A stretch of DNA of 64,000 bases, taken from Ananas comosus. Lineage: Eukaryota; Streptophyta; Magnoliopsida; Poales; Bromeliaceae. Below, one piece after another: positions 56,405 through 64,000 of the stretch. The stretch covers positions 24,816,689 to 24,880,688 of the forward strand of contig NC_033621.1 in the NCBI RefSeq assembly GCF_001540865.1. Direction: 5' to 3'. The notes under the pieces were generated by a model that saw only the letters and a program-made list of their open reading frames with translations, was not told where the DNA came from and ran no database searches. The translations under genes and the position numbers were made by a program. How positions within the stretch are numbered: position 1 is the first letter of the stretch; each line of letters starts with the position of its first letter.

Positions 56405-57990
56405 CTATTCCGGAGTAATAATAAAAAGAGATAATTGCTTAATTTTGAGGTAGCAATATCAAAATGCGAAGATTAACCACACATTTTTTTTCTTTCTTTC
56501 TTTTTAATTAGATTGTACATAAATAAAAGAGAGTAAACTTTTAAAAATTTTGATATTATAATATTACTCTAATAGTGTATTTAAATTTGATCTAAATAAC
56601 TTTTTTGATGTAATTTAATAACATTTCTTTGTGCATTTTATTAATTAGGAGTTGAGATATTAGAAAGTGCTGAAAATTTATATAGTAAATTAAAAATTTT
56701 AAATTTCAGGTATCTATTTAAAAATTAGGTATTTGAATTTTAGAAGAATTTGATATAAGCTTGGGGAAACGACGATCCCGCAAGTGAAACTTTAATTAAA
56801 GTGGTTGGGGGTGAATCAAAATGTATTCTCTGTTGGTGGGAATATCTTTAATCTTTATGATGGCGAGTTCCTGAGTAGATAGAGACAACCTAAATGAGTG
56901 AGTGATCATCTCCAACTAAATATCCATCATCTCAATTTTTGTATTATGCTCAGTTTGGTACAAATAAAATAAGAGCAATACATGACGTTAAAAAAGTGTA
57001 CAAATTTAACGTGATGTCAACTGATACGTAAACTGCATATATAGATGCTGCTGCACCGTGAGAGCCCATTTATAAGTTCGCATTGGCCCATCGTACGGAC
57101 ACCCGCTTTATATAGTTTAGTGGGCTGCAGAGTTACGGTAGATTATCAGGGTCCATTTATCGTTGATACCTGAACTGTACATATATGCTGCTGCAACGTG
57201 AGGGCCCATTTATAAGTTCGCATTGGGGCCCATCGTACGGATTAGATATTGAATGGGCCGCAGAGTTACGGTTGATTGGCCCATTTATTTGTTTTAATTG
57301 GGCCCAACTGTACAGACACTCGCATGGAAATTTTAGTGGGCCGCGACTGTGTGTGAAAAGCCCGGCCTTATTTCCTTATTTGGTAAAGTCTGTTTTTGGT
57401 GTGTTTCGTTTTTTACCAAAAAAGGAAAGTTTAGGTTTTCGACCATGTGTAATCCACCGTTATTACCTTTTACCGCATATATTACAAAGAAGTATACAGT
57501 GTATCACCCATCATATGCGGGTCCCACATGTCGGTTTAACAAAAATTTTAATTTTAATTTTAATTTATTTATTTAATTTTGATTTTGTAAAAAAAAAAAA
57601 TGTAGTTCGTAATATAAGTAAAGATGAACGCGGCACAAAATATTGCCTTCTTATGTAATAGTACATAAACAAATTTTTTTCCCATTTTTTTTACACATCT
57701 CGGCTAAAGTTAATTACATTTCCTGATTAATGCAATTGATGTGATACATATTCTATATGATATTATCTGTTACCAAAATAATATGTGTGATACTTATTAG
57801 AAAAGACATAATATTTTTGTTTTTCATTTTTTTTTTTAGAGAGAACGGTAGCAAATAACCTTGCTTCGTTCAATTTTTTTTTTGAACTTTAGAAATAAAA
57901 ACAATTAGAAATGTAAAGCAATAAAGTTTTGACCTTAAAATCTTTGAGTATCCAATAATAAAAAAACATCCTTAGCCAAGAATGCTAGGA
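56405..57990 (+). repeat. Subtelomeric module, copy B
   Basis: Same order as module A: CTATTCCGGAGTAATAATAA at 56405, GGGCCGCGACTGTGTGTGAA at 57338, hairpin, GGGTCCCACATGTCGGTT, degenerate SINE at about 57838-57987. It has an internal tandem duplication of about 143 bp (starts near 57022 and 57165, each with ATGCTGCTGCA then CGTGAG) not found in copy A. The SINE end (TTAGCCAAGAATGCTAGG) abuts telomere-like repeats. Confidence 0.85.
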
Positions 57991-58053
57991 TTTAGTGTTT
58001 AGGTTTTAGGATTTTAGGGTTAGGGTTTTGAATTTGTAGGGTTTAGGGTTTGG
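57988..58053 (+). repeat. Interstitial telomeric patch at the end of module B
   Basis: Degenerate TTTAGGG units (TAGGATTTAGTGTTTAGG, TTTTAGGGTTAGGGTTTTG, GTAGGGTTTAGGGTTTGGG) start directly after the SINE end, then give way to GGCCTGGAAGTGGTCGACGA. Confidence 0.85.
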
Positions 58054-58669
58054 GCCTGGAAGTGGTCGACGAAACGGAGCTAGACTTGATCTCGCTCATT
58101 AATGAAAAGTGTACTTGGTAAAATGTGCGGGCCCATTTAGTGAACACCGGTTCTCCTTCCATCTCCTATAACCTAACACAACCTCTCGGCCGATGACCCA
58201 TTTTAGCGCATAGCCCTTTTTTTCTTTGTGAAGCCCCCCACAACTATTGACAAATTTTTAAATAGACCACTTAATTATTTTTTAAATAGGCCATTTAATT
58301 ATTTTTATTTTCAGTGAGACCTCTGCACTTCTTTTTTAAAAGGAATCAATGTTGAGGGAGTGTAATACACTATTATATATAAAGGATACTATACAACGTA
58401 CTATGATATACAAAGTACATTGAAAATGGACCCCCGGAATGGCCCACAGATAGAGGGACCTGGGCTTTAAAAGTATATATTTGGGCTTAATAGGCTGAAT
58501 TTTATTAATGGATCAGGTGACGCCCAGTACTGGTTAGCCTTTTTTCTGGTCTAGGTTAAATTGCGGTCTCGTTAATAGCCCACAAATGGAAAGCTTCACT
58601 TGTGGAGCATAATATTATGCTGTAAGTTGCCTTTTTTTTTTTTCTTTTTTTTTTCTTTTTTTTTTTTTT

Positions 58670-58700
<31 letters not shown>

Positions 58701-59839
58701 GGTGATAAGTTATTCTTTGGTTAAGGGGCTTTTTCATTTGAGCAATGAAAAATAGATAAATTTGGAGAAATCACACAAAATTATTCCTTTTTATTTGTCG
58801 TAGTCAAAAATAAAATATATGGAGAACACCCGCTGTTTTTTTTTTTTTTTAATTTATCTTCTTTTTCTTTTTATCAACGTGCGTATATGGTTTAGGGTTT
58901 AGGGTTTTAGGGGTTTAGTTATCCTGGCTAGTTTTGTTATTCTATTTTTAACGATTTTGAATTTATTTTCTTTATTTTTTGTTTCAATTTAATCGTCATG
59001 ATTTAAGGTCGCTGTTGTTCATATTTTGTTATCCACAATTACTGCTTCCTTTTAATTCACATGTGTGCAGAGATCATCATGTTTGAAAAAATTTTATTCT
59101 TTTGATTAAACTTTCCATTCTTGCAATTTTTTTTTGGGTAACATTTTGTAGAACAAAACTAAATATTCGAGGTATTTTCCTTTATAATTTTCTTTGTGTT
59201 TTTAATTCAATTTTGGTTTCTTTTGTTATTTAGTTATTTTCTTTAACTCTTTAGCATGGCTAGTTTTGTACTCTCTTATGTGTTTTTTCTTCCGCCAATG
59301 TTTCCTGTATTATTGTGTTTAAATGCTAAACCCAATGATAACATTTTTGTATTTCAATGTTTTAATTTTTTAAATGTTTCTCTGTATGATTGTATGTTTT
59401 GTACTCTCTTTTCTCATGTTTATGAAACCTTTATATGGGCCCAAAGAAGATGAAAATTTAAATACAAGGCCGACTCAAAATCAGATATCAGTCATATGGG
59501 CCTAACCAAGCTCCAAATAGGCCCAATCCATATTTAACCCAAATCTAAATTGATGCATATAGGCTCACGTAAGTTACATATGGGGCCGAGGAAGAAGCCC
59601 AAGACTAAGCCCAAGTCACACCCAATTATGTGGACTTTACACAGCCCTAGCTCAAGCTTGGGGCCTGTTAAAGTCCTTTCGGGCTTTGCGGACTTTAGGG
59701 CCATCAGGGGCTTACAGCTTACTTTTTTGAGTTTTATTTGGTGTAAGGCCTTGGGGGCTTGGGGCCTTGGGGCCTTTTAAAGGCCTTTCAGGCTTCGGGC
59801 TTTTAGGACCTTTCGGGGCTTTAGGATTTCGGGCTGCAG
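58054..59839. other. Gene-free spacer between module B and module C
   Basis: 58100-58830 is a diverged relative of 54060-54920 (shared AAAGTGTACTTGG, ATATATTTGGGCTTAATAGG, a T-rich tract, and AGAACACC landmarks). It includes T-rich homopolymer tracts (58630-58700), a second small telomere-like patch at 58889-58918, and a GGGCTT/GGGGCCTT-rich patch at 59640-59840. No gene is supported; the frame at 59256-59453 has no recognisable domain. Confidence 0.55.
58889..58918 (+). repeat. Short interstitial telomeric patch
   Basis: GGTTTAGGGTTTAGGGTTTT followed by AGGGGTTTAG, about four units in the same orientation as the terminal array. Confidence 0.8.
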
Positions 59840-59844
59840 ATTAT

Positions 59845-60427
59845 GGGCCGCCACTGTGTGTGAAAAGCCCGGCCTACTTTCCTTATTTGGTAAAGTCTGT
59901 TTTTGGTGTGTTTCGTTTTTTACCAAAAAGGAAAAGTTTGGGTTTTCGACCCTATGTAATCGACCGTTATTACCCTTTTACCCCATACATTACAAAGAAG
60001 TGTACAGTGTATCACCCATCATATGCTGGTCCCACATGTCAGTTTAACAGAAATTTTTATTTTTATTTTTTTATTTAATTTTTGGTTTTGCAAAAATAAA
60101 AATGTGTAGATGGTAATAGCAAAAATGAACACGGCACAAAATATTGCCTTCTTATGCAATAGTATATAAACAAATTTTTTTCCCTTTTTTTTACACATCC
60201 CGGTTAATGTTAATTACATTTTCTGATTAATGCAATTGACATGATGCATATTCCATATGAAATTATCAGTTATTAAAATAATATGTGCGATAGTAAATAA
60301 CCCCGCTACGTTCATTTTTTTTTTACTTTATAAATAAAAATAATTAGAAATATAAAGCAATAAAGTTTTGACCTTAAAATCATTGAGTACCGAATAATAA
60401 AAGAAAAGTCCTTAGCGAGGAATGACA
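59845..60427 (+). repeat. Subtelomeric module, copy C (truncated), joined to the telomere
   Basis: It begins at GGGCCGCCACTGTGTGTGAA, within the module, and keeps the hairpin, the GGTCCCACATGTCAG segment and the degenerate SINE (about 60290-60427). The SINE end (TTAGCGAGGAATGACAGGG) passes straight into TTTAGGG repeats. The left two thirds of the module are absent. Confidence 0.85.
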
Positions 60428-63400
60428 GGGTTTAGGGTTTAGGGCTTTGTTTAGGGTTCAGGGTTCAGGGTTGTTTAGGGTTTAGGGTTTAGGGTTTAGG
60501 GTTTAGGGGTTTAGGGTGTAGGGTTTAGGGTTTTAGGGTTTAGGGTTTAGGGTTTAGGGTTTTAGGGTTTAGGTCTAGGGATTAGGGTTAGGTCTAGGGT
60601 CTAGGGTTAGGGGTTAGGGTAGGTTAGGGTTAGGGGTAGGGGTTAGGGTTCAGGGTTAGGGTTCAGGGTCAGGGTTCAGGGTTCAGGGGTTTAGGGTTTA
60701 GGGGTTTTAGGGTTTTAGGGGTTTAGGATGTTTGGGTTTAGGGTTTTAGGTTAGAGGTTTAGGTTTTAGGGTTTAGGGTTTGGGTTTAGGGTTAAGGGTT
60801 TAGGGTTAGCGGTTTAAAGGGGTTTAGGGTTAAGGGTTAAGGGTTAGGGTTAAGGGTTTAGGGTTTTAGGGGTTGTTAGGGTTTTAGGGTTATAGGAGTT
60901 ATAGGGTTATAGGGTATAGGGTTAGGTTTAGGGTTAGGGTTTAGGGTTTAGGTTTTAGGGTTTAGGAGTTTAGGGTTTAGGGTTGTAGGTTAGGGTTAGG
61001 GTTTAGAGGTTTAGGGTTTAGGGTTTTAGGGTTTAGGTTTAGGGTTTAGGTTTAGGTTAGGTTGTTAGGTTTAGGGTTTAGAGATGTTTAGGTTTGGTTA
61101 TAGGGTTTAGGGTTTAGGGTTTGGTTTAGGGTTTAGGGTTTAGGTTTAGGTTTAGGGTTAGGGTTTAGGAGGTTTAGGGTTAGAGTTTAGGGTTTAGGGG
61201 TTTAGGGTTTTAGGGTTTAGGTTTTAGGTTGTTAGGGTTTTAGGGTTTAGGTTTAGGGTTTAGGGTTTGGGTTTAGGGTTTATGTACGGTTTTAGGGTTT
61301 TAGAGGTTTTAGAGGTTTTTAGGGTTTGGTTGGGTTTGGTTAGGTTTAGGGAGTTTAGGGTTTAGGGTTTAGGGTTTAGGTTTAGGGTTTAGGGTTTAGG
61401 GTTTAGGTTTGTTTAGTTGGTTTAGGTTTAGGGTTTAGGGTTTAGGTTAGGGGTTTTAAGGTGTTTAGGGTTTAGGGTTTAGGGTTTTAAGGGTTTAGGC
61501 GTTTAGGTTTAGGGTTTAGGGTTTAGGGTTTAGGGTTTAGGGTTTTAGGCGTTGTTAGGGTTTTAGGGTTTAGGTTTAGGATTTAGGGTTTGGTTTAGGG
61601 TTTAGGGTTTAGGTTTAGCGTTTAGGGTTTAAGGGTTTAGTTAGGTTTGGGTTTAGGGTTTAGGTTTAGGGTTATGGGTTTAGGGTTTAGGGTTTAGGTT
61701 TAGGGTTAGGGTTTGGTTAGGGTTTAGGGTTTAAAGGGTTTAGGTAGGGTTTAGGTTTAGGGTTAGGTGTTAGGTTTTAGGGTTTAGGGTTTGGGTTAGG
61801 GTTGGGTTTGAGGTTTAGGCGTTTAGGGTTTAGGTTTAGGTTTAGGTTTAGGGTTAGGGTTTAGGGTTTAGGGTTTGAGGTTTAGGGTTTAGTGGTTTTA
61901 GGTTTAGGGTTTAGGGTTTTAGGAGTTTTAAGGTCTTAGGGTTTTTAGGGTTTAGGTTTAGGGTGGTGGTTTATAGGTTTTAGGGTTAGGGTTTAGGGTT
62001 TAGGAGTTTAGGTTTGAGGTTTAGGGTTTAGGGTTTAGGATAGGGTTTAGGGTTTAGGTTTAGGTTTTAGGGTTTAGGTTAGTTTACGGGTTTAGGTTTA
62101 GGTTTAGGGTTAGAGGTAGGGTTTAGGGTTAGGGTTTAGGGTTAGGGTTTAGGGTTAGGGTTTAGGGTTCAGGGTTCAGGGTTCAGGGGTTCAGGGTTCA
62201 GGGGTTTCAGGGTTCAGGGTTCAGGTTAGGGTTCAGGGTTACAGGGTTCAGGTATTAGGGTTTCAGGTTCAGAGGTTCAGGGTTCCCAGCGGATTCTAGG
62301 GTTCAGGGTTCCGGGTTAGGTTCAGGGTTCAGGTTCGCGGTCAGGGATTGGTTCAGGAGTTCAGGAGTTGGGATTCAGGGTTCAGGGTTCAGGGTTCAGG
62401 GTTACGGGTTCAGAGGTTCAGGGTTTAAGGTTCGGTTCAGGGTTCAGTGGGATCAGGGTTCAGGTAGTTCAGAGGTTCAGGGTTCATGGGGTTCAGGGTT
62501 CAGGAGCTTCAGGGTTTCAGAAGTTAGGGTTCAGGGTTCAGGGTTAAGGGTTCAGGGTTAAGGGTCAGGGTTCAAGGTTCAGGGCTCTAGGCGTTAGGTG
62601 ATTAGGTTCAGGTTCAGTGTTCAGGGTTTAGGGATTCAGGGTATATTCAGCGAGTACAGGTTAGGCGTTCAGGGTCAGGGTTAGGTGTTCAGTGGTTCTA
62701 GGGCTTTCAGAGGTTCAGGGATTCAGGGTTCGTTCAGTGGTTCAGGGGTTCAGGTTCAGGTTCAGGGTTAGGTTGGGTTCAAGGTGTTCTAGGGTTCAGG
62801 GTTCAGTTAGGTTCGGGTTAGGGTTTAGAGGTTTAGGGTTTAGGGTTCTTAGGTTGTTTAGGGATTTAGGGTTAGGGGTTTAGGAGGTTTAGGTGTTAGG
62901 GTTTAGGGTTTAGGGTTTAGGGTTTAGTGGGTTGGTTTAGGGTTTAGGTTTAGGTATTAGGGTTTAGGGTTTAGAGTTTTAGGGTTTAGGGTTTAGGGTT
63001 TAGGCGTTTTATGAGGTTTAAGGGTTTAGGGTTTAGGGTTTAGGGTTAGGGTTATGTTAGGAGTTTAGGGTTTGGGTTTAGGCGTTATAGGGTTTAAGGG
63101 TTTGGTTATAGGTTTAGCGGGTTTAGAGAGTTTATAGGGTTTAGGGTTTTAGGGTTTAGGGTTTAGGGTTTAGGGTTTTAGGGTTTAGGTTTAGGGTTAG
63201 GGTTTAAGGTTAGGTTTGAGGTTTAGGGTTTAGGGTTTAGGTTTTAGGGTTGGCGTTTGAGGTTTTGCGGTTTGGTTAGGTTTAGGGTTTAGGTTTTAGG
63301 GATTTAAGAGGTTATTAGGGTTTAGGGTTTAGGGTTTAGGGTTTAGTGTTTTAGGTTTAGGGTTTAGGGTATTTAGGGTTTAGGAGTTTAGGTTTAAGGG

Positions 63401-63968
63401 TTAGGGTTAGGGTTTTAGGTTTTAGGGTTATAGGGTTTAGGTTAGGCTTTAGGGTTTAGGGTATAGGTTAGAGATTTTAGGGTTAGGGTTTAGGGTTTAG
63501 GGTTTTAGGGTATTTAGGGTTTAGGGTTTGCGGTTTAGGGTTTAGGGATTTAGGGTTTAGGGTTTAGGGTTTAGTGGTTTAGCGGTTTAGTTTTGGGTTT
63601 TAGGAGTTTAGGGTTTAGGTTTAGGGCTTTAGCAGCAGGTTTTTAGGTTAGGGTTTAGAAGTTAGGGTTGGGTTCTTAGGTTGTTTAGGTTTAGGCGTTG
63701 GTGTTTGGATTTAGGGTTAGGGTTAGGTTTAAGGGTATTAGGGTTTAGGTTTAGGGTTAGGGTTTAGGGTTTGGTTTAGGAGTTTAGGGTTTAGGGTTTA
63801 AGGTTAGAGTATTAGAGGTTTAGGGTTTTTAGGGTTAGGGGTTTAGAGGTTTAGAGTTTTAGGGTTTAGGGCTTTGGGTTTGGAGTTTAGGGTTTAGGGT
63901 TAGGGTTATTTTAGGTTATGGGTTTAGGGTAGGTGATTTCGAGGTTTAGGGTTTTAGGTTTGGGATAG
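60428..63968 (+). repeat. Terminal telomere array, TTTAGGG type, degenerate
   Basis: About 3.5 kb made mostly of TTTAGGG with many one- and two-base variants (TTTTAGGG, TTAGGG, TTTAGG). The G-rich strand reads left to right, as expected for a right-hand chromosome end. TTAGGG-like units cluster at about 60580-60660 and TTCAGGG units at about 62165-62815. The high rate of indels could be real degeneracy in the proximal telomere, uncorrected long-read errors, or both. Confidence 0.95.
62165..62815 (+). repeat. TTCAGGG variant block within the telomere array
   Basis: Over about 650 bases the dominant unit is TTCAGGG (GGGTTCAGGGTTCAGGGTTC) instead of TTTAGGG, with fairly abrupt edges. Smaller patches of the same variant occur at about 60455-60472 and 60648-60690. 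Confidence 0.85.
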
Positions 63969-64000
63969 GGTAGGATATAAGGGTCTATCTCTCCTATTAT

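Noticed and set aside
62692..62883. 63-codon frame rich in VQGFRV repeats
   Set aside because: Translation of telomeric TTCAGGG/TTTAGGG repeats.
1..64000. tRNA, rRNA, CRISPR-like or retrotransposon protein-coding regions
   Set aside because: Read through on both strands by eye; apart from SINE A/B boxes, nothing with the required structure or motifs was recognised. A tRNAscan or HMM search could overturn this.

Overview
This is nuclear DNA of a flowering plant, most likely a monocot. Evidence: GT-AG introns in AT-rich sequence, GC-rich first exons with long homopolymeric amino-acid runs, plant-specific proteins (FRIGIDA-like, AKR2, plastid RAD52-like) and Arabidopsis-type TTTAGGG telomere repeats. 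Several short repeat families remind me of pineapple-type (bromeliad) genomes, but that is a guess from memory. The right end of the window is a chromosome end: about 3.5 kb of degenerate telomeric repeat with its G-rich strand reading outward.

Left third (1-30.1 kb), gene-rich. In order: the 5' end of a U2A' spliceosome gene (minus, running off the left edge); an ER SIL1/Fes1-type Hsp70 nucleotide-exchange factor (plus, 7 exons, 393 aa); a FRIGIDA-like protein with a glutamate-rich N-terminus (plus, 3 exons, 635 aa); a plastid RAD52-like DNA-binding protein (plus, 4 exons, 209 aa); an EMAPII/tRNA-binding OB-fold protein, probably organellar (minus, 3 exons, 289 aa); and AKR2, the ankyrin-repeat chaperone for organelle outer-membrane proteins (plus, 8 exons, 339 aa). 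Every exon join was checked by reading phase and GT-AG borders; none was checked against transcripts. The genes are ordinary housekeeping or regulatory genes and do not form a pathway cluster. U2A'/SIL1 and OB-fold/AKR2 are divergent pairs; RAD52-like and OB-fold are convergent.

Middle (30-50 kb), gene-poor and duplicated. It holds inverted and direct segmental repeats, a 177-bp tandem duplication, tRNA-derived SINEs, two Tourist/PIF-Harbinger-like MITEs with TTA/TAA target duplications (one with its empty site preserved in sister copies), and a 696-bp long-TIR element carrying a repeated GGTGAATCATTCACC palindrome. A 2-kb direct duplication includes the beginning of an exon of an unidentified, stop-interrupted gene (minus, about 41.5-43.1 kb). 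At 48.4-49.6 kb lies a chimeric pseudogene (minus) in which an MAEA/GID-type N-terminal fragment is joined to UDP-apiose/UDP-xylose synthase exons, one of them duplicated.

Right part (50-64 kb), subtelomere and telomere. Modules recur at about 52.7-53.9, 56.4-58.0 and 59.84-60.43 kb, each ending in the same degenerate SINE. In two of the three the SINE end abuts telomeric repeats: a short interstitial patch at 57.99 kb and the terminal array at 60.43 kb. The terminal array contains a segregated block of TTCAGGG variant repeats at about 62.16-62.82 kb. I saw no new enzymatic or defence system; the most unusual material is the architecture of this chromosome end and the chimeric pseudogene.
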